DNA of 64,000 nucleotides from Aphrocallistes beatrix (Eukaryota > Porifera > Hexactinellida > Sceptrulophora > Aphrocallistidae): contig OY725495.1 of the NCBI GenBank assembly GCA_963281255.1, forward strand, positions 4,154,001 to 4,218,000. Reading direction: 5' to 3'. This document shows positions 42,679-53,165 of the stretch, one piece after another. The translations under genes and the position numbers were made by a program. Each line of letters opens with the position of its first letter. Position 1 is the first letter of the stretch. Below the pieces are notes generated by a model. It searched no databases. It saw nothing but the letters and a program-made list of their open reading frames with translations, and was not told where the DNA came from.

Positions 42679-43869
42679 ATGGCACTGTATCACTTCAAAG
42701 GAGATCTCAAAAATTTCGTTATGAAAATAGAACTCAGAAGATTGTCTCCTCTCTTCTCTCTCCAAAACCAACAACAAAATGTCTCAGATAACATTTACCA
42801 ACCAGAGTTTGAAACTTGGCATTTCAAATGGCAAGAAAAGGTGTTCAGTCAGTGTGAAGAGGAGTTGTATAGCGATGAAAGATATTGTTTCACTCCTCTA
42901 GCTCACAACTACCACGCTAGAATCGTAGAAATGAGAGAGACTGGAACAAGACCAAACGGTCGACTATTCTCCTACACAGATGTCGATTATTTTGATGACG
43001 TGACGGGAGTAAATTCAAATATTCTAACAGATGAGAAACTGAATATACGAAAAATGTCTAAAACGAGGAGAACAACTTCACATTCCAAACCAGATACAAA
43101 TCCAATCACCAATCTACCCACAAAAACAGAAGAGAAAGATGAAAAGATGAAAATGTACGTAATGTCCGATTTGAGGAGAAAGGAAGCTACGAAACCAGAC
43201 GAGTCTGTGCTGTGTACCGTTACTCTCGTGGAAGAAGGAGTTGTGAGAGTGGTCCCGGATTTCTCAGAGAGATGGGTTCGAATGGAGAATTCAGTGGGAG
43301 ACAATTGGGAGTTCAGAATCAGCAATGACTCCACACCTCCAACCATGAGAGATGTGGAGAGAGAGGAACATATCGTGAATGAATTGTTTGAGCGACAAAA
43401 CAGATCTCTATCAAGGGCAGTTGGAGATGGAATGTTTGGTAGAACAGACTTAGAGAGTGATGAAGCTATTTATCACATTCTTGTAGAGATATCCTGTTGT
43501 CATGGTTTCCCTACATCATCTCTGTATGTGAGGTACAAGTTGGATTTGTCAGGAGCTTTTGAATTGGTTTCAGGCGAGAAAGAAGAAAGTTTTACAAACC
43601 AAGCTTCATCTCCATTCAGTGTTTGGTCCATTTTCTCTCCTAATTCTCTCCCACCAATTAACATTGGTCAGTTATTCGAATATGAGTTAAAGGCGCCTAT
43701 GAAATGTTCAGAAGTTCACACCTCTCACAATCCCATTCTTCTATTGGAAGTGAATTGCTTGGATTGGTGGAACCGGCATTTGAGTTTGGGTTACGGTTGG
43801 TTGGCACTGAAACTGGCGCCTGGAATGTTCACTAAGAGTGTGAGCACATGGCTTTTTGTAATTAATTAA
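42679..43869 (+). CDS. MKS1: MKS1-like B9-domain ciliary protein, intronless and C-terminally truncated
   Basis: 396 residues. N-terminal part: MALYHFKGDLKNFVMKIELR, then WQEKVFSQCEEELYSDERYC and GRLFSYTDVDYFDD, and SVLCTVTLVEEGVVRVVPDF. B9 domain from about 265: ILVEISCCHGFPTSSLYVRY, LLLEVNCLDWWNRHLSLGYG + WLALKLAPG. These match MKS1 along its length. MKS1 belongs to the transition-zone MKS complex with B9D1/B9D2 and is about 560 residues in animals. Here the frame ends VSTWLFVIN just where MKS1 continues for over 100 residues, and the TRAF4 upstream flank begins at once. No introns are present although MKS1 is intron-rich in other animals. Likely a retrocopy or rearranged copy, perhaps inactive. 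Confidence 0.8.
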   Translation: MALYHFKGDLKNFVMKIELRRLSPLFSLQNQQQNVSDNIYQPEFETWHFKWQEKVFSQCEEELYSDERYCFTPLAHNYHARIVEMRETGTRPNGRLFSYTDVDYFDDVTGVNSNILTDEKLNIRKMSKTRRTTSHSKPDTNPITNLPTKTEEKDEKMKMYVMSDLRRKEATKPDESVLCTVTLVEEGVVRVVPDFSERWVRMENSVGDNWEFRISNDSTPPTMRDVEREEHIVNELFERQNRSLSRAVGDGMFGRTDLESDEAIYHILVEISCCHGFPTSSLYVRYKLDLSGAFELVSGEKEESFTNQASSPFSVWSIFSPNSLPPINIGQLFEYELKAPMKCSEVHTSHNPILLLEVNCLDWWNRHLSLGYGWLALKLAPGMFTKSVSTWLFVIN

Positions 43870-43944
43870 AAAGTCTTACAATATCTGATTTCAATTTATA
43901 TCTTGAAAGTAAATATGTGTAATACTTATCAAAATCTGTTTTTC

Positions 43945-43952
43945 TATAAATA
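43945..43952 (+). promoter_or_regulatory. TATA box of TRAF4
   Basis: TATAAATA, 51 bases before the ATG at 43996, in the shared TCTATAAATAGCATTTAGAG context. Confidence 0.75.
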
Positions 43953-43995
43953 GCATTTAGAGAATCGATATTCATTTCTAATTGAACTGATATTG

Positions 43996-45387
43996 ATGGC
44001 AACAAGAACAAGTGTACCGTTAGAACCTGAGAAAAGGACTGAGTTATGTCGAGTTAAGCTAGAGGGAGGTTCATTGGGAGGATACAGAAGTGACATTCTA
44101 ACCGAAAACCTTTCTGAGAGAGAATCTTCCATGCTAACGTGTCTGAGATGTAAAGGAATAATGAAAGATGCATCGATTTCCAATAATGGAAAACAGCTGT
44201 GCGTTTGCTGTAAGCGAGAAGATGAACAAACCATTCCAAATGAAAACGTCCGTAACACAATCCTATCATTGAAGTGTGCCTGTCCTTTATCCAAGCGAGG
44301 CTGTGAGTGGTTGGGTAGGCTGGAGATTGTGGAAAATCACCTGACTACATGTGGTCACGTGTATGAGTCGTGTCAGCTGTTGTGTGGCGTTGTGACAACA
44401 CGTGATGAGATGGGAAGGCACGTGCGAGAGGAATGCTCCCAACGTGAAGAGGCGTGTTTGCACTGTTCGGGAGTGCATAAGGTGTGTGAGATGGTAGAGC
44501 ATGTGAAGGTGTGTGGGAAGGTATTCGTGTTGTGTGAATTGGGATGTGGGACACGTGTGCGTCGCGAGAGTATTTTGTTTCATCTCTCGAGTGAGTGTTC
44601 TGAAGAGTCAGTTGTGTGTCCGTATGAGAAGTACAGGTGTGAAGTGGTGGGTTTAAAACGACGAGAGTTGGAACAACATTTGGAAGAGAACTGGCGTACA
44701 CACACAGAAATGAAACTCATTACAATGGAAGAAAAGTTCGAGAATTCTGTTAAGAAGATTGAATTTCTAGAAATACAGAAAGAAAGTTCAGAGTCTAAAA
44801 CGAGGATCGAAATGGAAAAGAGGATTGCTTTGGAAGAGAAGTTTGAAGAATGTTTTGATAAGACTGTTAAAATGAATGAGTTACTCGAAATAAAGGTCGA
44901 ATCTTTAGAAAATGAACTGAAAATGAACGTTAAAGAAATCGAATTATTGAAAGATGTTCAGGTCAGACATGAAAGTAAAGTGAAGTGGACTATAAGTGCA
45001 TTTGCAAAGATGTTTAAGCCAAAACTCGGCTCTTTCTATTTTGACGAATATCGTTCTGATTTCTATGTGGTTGCAGGTTATAGATTTAAGTTGGGTCATT
45101 GTTCTGATGCTCATAATTTTATAATTGAATTCGTTCCTAAAGGTGGACATGATTCTGATTCATTAGAATGGCCTTTCAAAGCTATTTTCATCACACGAGT
45201 GGTTTGTCATAGAGACATCAAGAATTCTCTGATCTTCAAAAGTCCTCTGATAGTTTTATCTAGACAGCAGCATGTCCGGTCGTATCTTAAGATAGCTTCA
45301 ATTCCTTTCTCTACAGATTTGAAGGAGTTTATTGAATCAGACAGTTTGGAGTTGGAGGTTACAGTTCGAATTCTCAAAAATATTTAA
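43996..45387 (+). CDS. TRAF-MATH zinc-finger protein, array copy TRAF4
   Basis: 463 residues, the longest of the array. Leader with EPEKRTELCRV, zinc knuckle CLRCKGIM / LCVCCKRE, the common zinc-finger block, then an extended coiled coil of about 100 residues (KFENSVKKIEFLEIQKESSE ... KMNELLEIKVESLENELKMN). The MATH domain is KWTISAFAKMFKPKLGSFYF with the DEYRSDFY insertion also seen in TRAF3. Loop: SRQQHVRSYLKIASIPFS. The longer coiled coil suggests a longer oligomerisation stalk (inference). Followed by b5-C. Confidence 0.9.
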   Translation: MATRTSVPLEPEKRTELCRVKLEGGSLGGYRSDILTENLSERESSMLTCLRCKGIMKDASISNNGKQLCVCCKREDEQTIPNENVRNTILSLKCACPLSKRGCEWLGRLEIVENHLTTCGHVYESCQLLCGVVTTRDEMGRHVREECSQREEACLHCSGVHKVCEMVEHVKVCGKVFVLCELGCGTRVRRESILFHLSSECSEESVVCPYEKYRCEVVGLKRRELEQHLEENWRTHTEMKLITMEEKFENSVKKIEFLEIQKESSESKTRIEMEKRIALEEKFEECFDKTVKMNELLEIKVESLENELKMNVKEIELLKDVQVRHESKVKWTISAFAKMFKPKLGSFYFDEYRSDFYVVAGYRFKLGHCSDAHNFIIEFVPKGGHDSDSLEWPFKAIFITRVVCHRDIKNSLIFKSPLIVLSRQQHVRSYLKIASIPFSTDLKEFIESDSLELEVTVRILKNI

Positions 45388-45773
45388 TTTTAGTTACGTA
45401 CAGTATTTGCTTCCTAAATGTTTCTTATTTACATTTTTGCATTCCTATTATTCCTAATGCATTTCATTCTATTTTACAGGGACGGATCTAGAGTTTTTAA
45501 AGGGAGATTGTTGTGACTTTGTCACACGCTGGGGTCGCTGTCAGTTTTCAGTGGTAAAGAATTTGATTTGTTTAAGTTAGTACTACAGTAATTATCACGT
45601 TACGTAACGTTACGTACCGCAAAATTATCTGATTTTAGACACTCACCTCCCCATGAAAGGCTTTGATTATTCGAGTGTTCATAGCATTTGGAAAAACTTT
45701 TTTCGTCAATTTATGAAGCATTTTAAAATATCAGGCTTTTTTCTGAATCAGAATAATTTGATTTTAGAGATTA

Positions 45774-47309
45774 ATGGACTCCTTTACTTGTCTCACATTT
45801 CTTGTTTGTGCGAGCATTCTTATTCTGTTCATTATTGAGTATTTGTCTCCCCGATTGAGAAGCTCATTTCCTCCTACTCCCGTGTGGCGTGGAGTTCTCT
45901 GGTACAGATGGAGATCTCTCCCTAGTCCAGAAGCAATCTCCTTCTCCCCATTCACTGGTGTCATATTCCCTCACAAGATCAGAATCCGTGCTAAGTCTGC
46001 ATGGCTGTGTTTCATTCTCCATCTCGTCTTTGTCAACTCTATGATCGTCTGGAGTCAGTTCAACAATCGTGAAGAGAAGCAGGATTGTCCTAACCCCATC
46101 CCTCCCAATCGGTGCGGGTGGTCCGCTCAACTCGAACTACGTTTCTATTCTCGGGACCTTCTTCTTCATTCTGCTACGAATCTTCCAGACGCATGCTTGG
46201 TATGACGGACTAGCTCTAGACATTCCTGAAGCTTCATCCATGACAACTGTGATTGTAGCTCTGTCTCTCTCCTGTCTGATGCAGCAGAGTGAAATAGGAT
46301 TTTGGGATTCTCTCCCAACAGCGACACTCTCACACTCCTCACGAATGTGGCTAGACGCTGTCACGGATATGTCTACGCTTTCACAGTCATGTTCACGTTC
46401 TGGTACCACCCTACTGAAGGAGGGATGATGCATCTTCCCGGGTTTTTTATGATAATTCTATTCCTGTTTCTTGGCTGTCTCATGTTCACTGCTTCACACG
46501 TGAACGTAGTATGGAGGACTTTTCTAGAGATGTTAATTCTACCTCACACACTTTTAGTGGAGAAAGCTCGTAGCCATCGTAACCTATGGAAGATGTTTGT
46601 GAGTGGTTATACCGTTCTATTCCTGATGTCACATATGCATGCTTTCCATATTTCGTTTCTAGCTAAGTCTGTTCTATCCTTGACAGCTGTGTTTGTGTTA
46701 TATTCGATGTATTCCAACTCTGTTCGAACTCTTGTCACGGAGTCTCTTCGTATCCCTGTAACCTACTATGCGTTCATATTGATATTCTATGTGTCGCTCT
46801 ATGTCCCTTACTCTGCACTCTCTCTGTTAGGGTATTGGCCTGAGGAACAAATCCCGGGGACAATCACTCGTGATCCTCACCCCTCACTGATAATCTGTGT
46901 TATCTCCCTCTTGGTAGCTACCGTATTGTTAGTCGGTTTAGTTGGAGAGTTTTTTGAGAGGAAACTCCGCTCTCTCGCACTGCAAGCAGGTTCTCCTAGC
47001 GACAAGATAAAGTCTCTGTTTGAAGATCCGAGTGAGAGGACTCCAGTCAGGACTGGGGTTCTGCCTAAGATTAGTTGGGAGGAGCTGGAGCAGCACAAGC
47101 ATGTGGACGACTGCTGGGTAGCCATACACGGGGTGGTGGATGACGTGACTGAGTTTGTTCGGTTCCATCCTGGCGGCTCTGCTATCCTCCTCCGCTACGG
47201 CGGACAGTATGGCAGTGCGGGTTTCGATTGTGTCCGAGAGAACCAGGGACATCCCAGACTGATACGAGAGCGAATGAAGAGTCTGACCTGTGCCGTTATT
47301 GCTAAATAA
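45774..47309 (+). pseudogene. Multi-pass cytochrome b5 protein copy (b5-C) with two compensating deletions
   Basis: Nearly identical to b5-A from ATG to stop, but an 8-base deletion near 46133 and a 4-base deletion near 46295 put about 55 codons out of frame. A stop is met at 46203-46205, while the downstream part (46302-47309) is back in the original frame and open to the end. The haem ligands HPGG and GHPRL are kept. Some local replacements occur in the b5 domain (GVVDDVTEF for GVVYDVTEF, GGQYGS for GGQDGS). A late start at 46302 or later could give a protein lacking the first helices. Confidence 0.85.
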
Positions 47310-48114
47310 TGAGTTATTCATTCCCTTTAATATTACTCAAACTGACTAAACTGATAGCAAGATTATACTGGATTCTGTGTATGAGTAGTTTATGATGATG
47401 CTGTTAACTCCGAATGCAAAATTAAATTTTATTATATTTTTCATTAATTTAATTTTGATCGCTTTGATTGGAGAGATTATTCGTTTCTGGAATATCATTA
47501 TTTTGCCCATTTAACCTTAAGTTAGCCAGATAGTGATATTCTTGCTAACTCACTGCTGGTATTGTTTAATACAGTTGAAATTTATCTCTTTAATCCAATT
47601 GATTTCACAGGCTAGGCCAGAGTTTCATATAGAGGGTGCCCCTTGCTCATTAAAGTTCCCCCTTAGAAATAAAATGATGAGATGTGATCCAGTACCTGCC
47701 CCCCTTAAATATTTGATATCCCAGATTGCCCCCTTCCATGCAAACCCAGTATACTGGGGTAGGCAACAAAAAGGATAAAAGAACCTGACTACTTTGAAAT
47801 CGAGTTACTACTGATAAAGACAGCGATAAAAAACCCCGATTTCGACTGTATTAATTTCGCTTCCTTTGCTGAACTGAAACAATCCCTGAATTTACTGACA
47901 TTCACAGACACCCACAGTGCGAATCTGCGAGCACAAAGAGTTTGCTACCGAGCTGCAAAAATGCGCAAAGCGCGCTTGTTAAATAATATTGTTTAAAGGG
48001 AATTGGAAAATATTATTATATTATGATTACGTATTCCTTTAAATCTCTGTCATATTCGATTTCAAATTAAATATCCTTGAAACTATATATGTATTCAAAT
48101 GATTTATTTTTTTC

Positions 48115-48122
48115 TATAAATA
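48115..48122 (+). promoter_or_regulatory. TATA box of TRAF5
   Basis: TATAAATA, 51 bases before the ATG at 48166. Confidence 0.75.
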
Positions 48123-48165
48123 GCATTTAAAGAATTAATATTCATTTCTGATTGAACTGATATTG

Positions 48166-49458
48166 ATGGCAACAAGAACAAGTGTACCGTTAGAACTTGA
48201 GACAGGGACTGAGTTATGTCGAGTTAAGCTAGAGGGAGGTTTATTGGGAGGATACAGAAGTGATATTCTAATCGAAAACCTTTCTGAGAGAGAAAGTAGC
48301 ATGCTAACGTGTCTGAAATGTAATGGAATAATGAAAGACGCATCGATTTCCAACAAAGGAAAACAGTTGTGCTTTTGTTGTAAGCGAAAAGATGAACAGA
48401 CGAATCCGAATGAAAATGTCCGTAACACAATTCTATCATTGAAGTGTGCCTGTCCCTTATCCAAGCGAGGCTGTGAGTGGTTGGGTAGGCTGGAGATTGT
48501 GGAAAATCACCTGACTACATGTGGTCACGTGTATGAGTCGTGTCAGCTGTTGTGTGGCGTTGTGACAACACGTGATGAGATGGGAAGGCACGTGCGGGAG
48601 GAATGCTCCCAACGTGAAGAGGCGTGTTTGCACTGTTCGGGAGTGCATAAAGTGTGTGAGATGGTAGAGCATGTGAAGGTGTGTGGGAAGGTATTCGTGT
48701 TGTGTGAATTGGGATGTGGGACACGTGTTCGTCGCGAGAGTATTTTGTTTCATCTCTCGAGTGAGTGTTCTGAAGAGTCAGTTGTGTGTCCGTATGAGAA
48801 GTACAGGTGTGAAGTGGTGGAGTTAAAACGACGAGAGTTGAAACAACATTTGGAAGAGAATAGATGTCTACACACAGAACTGAAACTCACTGCTTTAGAG
48901 GAGAAGTTTGAGAATGCTATGAAAAATGTTGAAATCTTTGCAAGCGAGGTCAAAGGATTAAAAGTTGACATAGAGATTAAAAATAAAGAAATACAGACTT
49001 TAACTGAGGAAGTTGAAATCTTGAAGGATCCTTCTCTCAGAAATTATGGTAGAGTGAAGTGGACTATAAATGAATTTGCTAAGAAGTTTAAGCCTAATCT
49101 CCCCAATAGCTATTCAGATTACTATATTGTTGGTGGTTATAAATTTGATTTGATTTATAATTCTTATGATCCTAAAAATTTTAATATTTATTTCCATTCT
49201 CTAAATGGAGATAATTATGATTCATTAGAATGGCCTTTCAAAGCTATTTTTATCACACGAGTGGTTTGTCATAGAGACATCAAGAATTCTCTGATCTTCA
49301 AAAGTCCTCTGATAGTTTTATCTAAACAATATACCTCGTATGTCTGGTATCTTTATCCTCCTAAAATAGCTTCAATTCCTCTCTCTGCAGATTTGAAAGA
49401 GTTCATTAAATCAGACAGTTTGGAGTTGGAGGTTACAGTTCGAATTCTCAAAAAATAA
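48166..49458 (+). CDS. TRAF-MATH zinc-finger protein, array copy TRAF5
   Basis: 430 residues. Leader VPLELETGTELCRVKLEGGL (two private changes), zinc knuckle CLKCNGIM / LCFCCKRK, zinc-finger block, coiled coil with FASEVKGLKVDIEIKNKEIQ as in TRAF1 and TRAF2. MATH domain KWTINEFAKKFKPNLPNSYS with YNSYDPKNFNIYFHSLNG. The loop before IASIPLS is the longest of the family (SKQYTSYVWYLYPPKIASIP). The protein ends RILKK, two residues short of its sisters because AAA TAA replaces AAT ATT TAA. Followed by a b5 remnant. Confidence 0.9.
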   Translation: MATRTSVPLELETGTELCRVKLEGGLLGGYRSDILIENLSERESSMLTCLKCNGIMKDASISNKGKQLCFCCKRKDEQTNPNENVRNTILSLKCACPLSKRGCEWLGRLEIVENHLTTCGHVYESCQLLCGVVTTRDEMGRHVREECSQREEACLHCSGVHKVCEMVEHVKVCGKVFVLCELGCGTRVRRESILFHLSSECSEESVVCPYEKYRCEVVELKRRELKQHLEENRCLHTELKLTALEEKFENAMKNVEIFASEVKGLKVDIEIKNKEIQTLTEEVEILKDPSLRNYGRVKWTINEFAKKFKPNLPNSYSDYYIVGGYKFDLIYNSYDPKNFNIYFHSLNGDNYDSLEWPFKAIFITRVVCHRDIKNSLIFKSPLIVLSKQYTSYVWYLYPPKIASIPLSADLKEFIKSDSLELEVTVRILKK

Positions 49459-49557
49459 ATAATTTTAATTACGAACATTATTTTCTTCCTAAATGTTTCT
49501 TGTTTACATTTACGTGTTTCTACTATTCCTAATGGATTTTCATTCTCTCTTACAGGG

Positions 49558-49655
49558 ACGAATCTAGAATTTTTAAAAGAAGGGTGTTGTAACTGTGGGT
49601 TGGGAGGTCCAACTAGTGGAGTTCAGGGGTGGAGCCCCTGGAAGTAGACAACATT
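49558..49655 (+). repeat. Short dispersed repeat after TRAF5
   Basis: Second copy of the block at 28735-28850 (GGGACGAATCTAGAATTTTT and GGAGTTCAGGGGTGGAGCCC). Confidence 0.55.
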
Positions 49656-49683
49656 TGTTTTATTATATACTCAGATTCTTATA

Positions 49684-50180
49684 CAGTGCCAGGACAAAAG
49701 TATTCGGCCACCAGATAAACGTCCATACAAATAGTATTAAAGTTGATCTGGTCATAAAGGAATGTGTACTCAAACTGTTAGAAATACTCTATTTTTGATT
49801 TCTAATTCCTAATCTACACATTCTAATTACTCACAATTGAGATCCTCAACTCAATTACTAACTAAATTATAAATATTATAAATGTCTAAAATTATAAATA
49901 TCTACCTTTGATACTTGATGCTACTTATCCAGAGTCACAGCCATTATATATGATGGCGATTAGTGACACAAAGTGGCAGAGGTTGATTATTTTCTGCATG
50001 AGAATTAGTATTTGTATTGAAAGTTTCAATAATTAGTAATTCAGATGTGTAGTTTACGAATCTGAAATCAAAAATAGAATATCTCTTCTGTTTGATTACA
50101 TATTCCATTTTGAATATATCCACTTTAATACTGTTTGTATGGAGGTTTTCGTGGTGGTCGAATACTTTTGTCCGGGTAGT
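49684..50180. repeat. Tc1/mariner-like non-autonomous element
   Basis: Left end CAGTGCCAGGACAAAAGTAT + TCGGCCACC; right end the inverse GGTGGTCGAATACTTTTGTC + CGGGTAGTG, with TA at both edges. About 497 bases, no transposase frame. Confidence 0.8.
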
Positions 50181-50456
50181 GTAAGTTAGTCTAACAGTAA
50201 TTATCCAGCAAAGACAATCTCAAACGTTACGTAACGCAAAATCCACTGATCTTAGATTCCCTTCCCTCATTATGTTACGCTTTTATTATTCGAGTATTTA
50301 CAGCTTGTGTGCCGAAAAATGTTTTCAAACTAACATTCACTATTAGATATCTGAAATTTACAGTACAATTACATTCACGTCTCTATGGAGATCATTATCG
50401 ATAGAATACCAGTCCTTCTTTCTGAATTGTAAATATAATTTAATTTTTAGCGATTA

Positions 50457-50593
50457 ATGGACTCATCTACTTGTCTCACATTTCTTGTTTGTACGAGCAT
50501 TCGGGTTTCGATTGTGTCCGAGAGAACCAGGGACATCCTAGACTGATACGAGAGAGAATGAAGAGTCTGGCCTGTGCCGTTATTGCTAAATAA
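50457..50593 (+). pseudogene. Cytochrome b5-gene remnant with internal deletion (b5-D)
   Basis: The first 15 codons of b5-A (MDSSTCLTFLVCTSI) are joined directly to the last part of the gene (CGGGTTTCGATTGTGTCCGA onwards), deleting about 1.4 kb. The junction is out of frame, giving a 29-codon frame. Direct proof that TRAF5 was once followed by a full b5 gene. Confidence 0.9.
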
Positions 50594-50956
50594 TGAGTTA
50601 TTCATTCCCTTTAATATTACTCAAACTGAGTAAATCGATAGCAAGATTATACTGGATTCTGTGTATGAGTAGTTTATGATGATGCTGTTAACTTATCCGA
50701 AATATAAAATTATATTTTATCTTTTTCATTCATTTCTAAATTTGTTGACATTCACATGCTTCCACAGGACGATTCTGCGAACACAAAGTGTTCGCTAGTC
50801 TCGATTCCCAAGTCGCAAAGCGTGCTTGATAAATAACGTTCATTAGTTGAGTACATGAAGGAAATGTTACTATAATTATTCTCCTTTAAGATTTCCGCCA
50901 TATCTGATTTCAAGTTGATACCCTTGAAAGTATATGTATTTAAATGATGTGTTTGC

Positions 50957-50964
50957 TATAAATA
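50957..50964 (+). promoter_or_regulatory. TATA box of TRAF6
   Basis: TATAAATA, 51 bases before the ATG at 51008, context GTTTGCTATAAATAGCATTT as in TRAF2. Confidence 0.75.
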
Positions 50965-51007
50965 GCATTTAGAGAATTGATATTTATTTCTAATTGAACT
51001 GATATTG

Positions 51008-52267
51008 ATGGCAACAAGAACAAGTGTACCGTTAGAACCTGAGACAGGGACTGAGTTATGTCGAGTTAAGCTAGAGGGAGGTTCATTGGGAGGATACAGA
51101 AGTGATATTCTAACTGAAAACCTTTCTGAGAGAGAAGGAGCTATCTACAAATGTACGAGATGTGATGGAATAATGAAAGATGCTTCAATTTCTAACATTG
51201 GCGAACAATTGTGCGTTTGCTGTAAGCGAGAAGATGAACAGATGAATCCGAATGCTAATGTTCGTAACACAATTCTATCATTGAAGTGTGCCTGTCCCTT
51301 AATCAAGCGAGGCTGTGAGTGGTTGGGTAGGCTGGAGATTGTGGAAAATCACCTGACTACATGTGGTCACGTGTATGAGTCGTGTCAGCTGTTGTGTGGC
51401 GTTGTGACAACACGTGATGAGATGGGAAGGCACGTGCGGGAGGAATGCTCCCAACGTGAAGAGGCGTGTTTGCACTGTTCGGGAGTGCATAAGGTGTGTG
51501 AGATGGTAGAGCATGTGAAAGTGTGTGGGAAGGTATTCGTGTTATGCGAATTGGGATGTGGGACACGTATGCGTCGCGAGAGTATTTTGTTTCATCTCTC
51601 GAGTGAGTGTTCTGAAGAGTCAGTTGTGTGTCCGTATGAGAAGTACAGGTGTGAAGTGGTGGGGTTAAAACGACGAGAGTTGAAACAACATTTGGAAGAG
51701 AATAGATCACTACACACAGAACTGAAACTTACTGATTTGGGAGAAAAGTTTGAGAATTCTATGAGAAAGATGGATTTACTTGAAAAAGAAATCAACTATT
51801 TGAAAAATGAATTGGAAATTAAAGACAGCGAAATCGAATCATTGAAGGAAGTTCTGGTCAGACATGAAAGTAAAGTGAAGTGGACTATAAGTGAATTTGT
51901 TAAGAAGTTTAAGCCTAATAATGACCTTACCTTTTCTGATTTCTATGTAGTTGCAGGTTATAGTTGTAGGTTTTTTCATTATTTTAATGCTCCGAATTTT
52001 ATGATTCATTTCAACCCTAGAAGAGGAGATAATCACGATTCATTAGAATGGCCTTTCAGAGCTATTTTTACCACAAGAGTGGTTTGTCATGGAAACATCA
52101 AGAATTCTCTGATCTTCAAAAGTCCTCTGGTTGATTTATCTAAACAGCAATATCACTGTTCAGTTCATAAAATAGCTTCAATTCCTCTCTCTACAGATTT
52201 GAAAGAGTTTATTAAATCAGATAGTTTGGAGTTGGAGATTACAGTTCGAATTCTTAAAAATATCTAA
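51008..52267 (+). CDS. TRAF-MATH zinc-finger protein, array copy TRAF6
   Basis: 419 residues. Numbered landmarks usable for the family: Cys49/52 and Cys69/72 (zinc knuckle; no partner His/Cys set, so no complete RING); TRAF-type zinc fingers 94-230; coiled coil 232-288 (SMRKMDLLEKEINYLKNELE); MATH 288-419 (KWTISEFVKKFKPNNDLTFS, SLEWPFRAIFTTRVVCHGNI, IASIPLSTDLKEF). Private features: SCRFFHYFNAPNFMIHFNPR in the variable MATH strand region and SKQQYHCSVHKIASIP in the loop. Followed by the Tudor exons, not by a b5 gene. Confidence 0.9.
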   Translation: MATRTSVPLEPETGTELCRVKLEGGSLGGYRSDILTENLSEREGAIYKCTRCDGIMKDASISNIGEQLCVCCKREDEQMNPNANVRNTILSLKCACPLIKRGCEWLGRLEIVENHLTTCGHVYESCQLLCGVVTTRDEMGRHVREECSQREEACLHCSGVHKVCEMVEHVKVCGKVFVLCELGCGTRMRRESILFHLSSECSEESVVCPYEKYRCEVVGLKRRELKQHLEENRSLHTELKLTDLGEKFENSMRKMDLLEKEINYLKNELEIKDSEIESLKEVLVRHESKVKWTISEFVKKFKPNNDLTFSDFYVVAGYSCRFFHYFNAPNFMIHFNPRRGDNHDSLEWPFRAIFTTRVVCHGNIKNSLIFKSPLVDLSKQQYHCSVHKIASIPLSTDLKEFIKSDSLELEITVRILKNI

Positions 52268-53165
52268 TTTTAGTTACGTACGTTGTTTGCTTCCTAAATG
52301 TTTCTTATATTTATTTAAATTTCTAAAGCATTTTTATTGTATTCAAGTTATGATATGATATAGATAATATTCAATGCCATTATTAGTCAAACATCGGAAC
52401 AGACGTGATAGCTCGAGTATTCAAAATTCAACCGAGTTAGTATATGCTCACAGGACTGAATAACTCGATGAGTCATAGCCTGCATTTCCCTCAGGATTAT
52501 TGGAAATCGCGTTAATTTTGCATTTAATGCGGTTTATTCGGTTAAATTGTATTATTTAATACAAAAATGCGTTATTTGACGAAAGCTAATCACGTTAATT
52601 AGTGCGATCTGCGGGAATTAACATTATATTTTACAAAAGGAGAATCTAATACAAATGGTAGGATAACGAGCAGCAAATACCTGATGAAATATCCTTTTGT
52701 AATGGTTACAGCGCAGCTATATAAATATTTTAGTGCAGCCCCTAGTAGGCATTATCATGGTGTTCTATTTTGAAAATTTCATTAATTCCTGATTCATTAG
52801 TAAATAACAACAACGTTACATGTGAACGATTTACGTTTTTATTTTTCTTAGACTCAAATCTCTTCGGTGCAAAACTCTAAATACACTTCTATCTTACGAA
52901 ATAATGCAGGCGTTGATTTGGTCACAAACTAGAATTGAGTTGTGACTCTCTTCGAATTTATTGACTTTGGACTCCAAATTATCTAATTACTCAAGTAATT
53001 TGTAACAATCGTATGATTCGATGACGAATTATGTGAGCATACCACCGAAAATATTATACATAATAATCTCTATTCCTAATGTACAAATTTTCTAGTTATT
53101 TACCCATCAGCATTAACTCAAACTCCTAGAACGCTTTCTAGTTTCGATTCAAGACAAAATCCTAG
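52268..53165. repeat. Spacer duplicated at 36589-37502
   Basis: Partner of the spacer after TRAF3; the two TRAF+spacer+Tudor-exon blocks (about 35.2-37.9 kb and 50.9-53.8 kb) are one segmental duplication. No gene seen. Confidence 0.7.
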
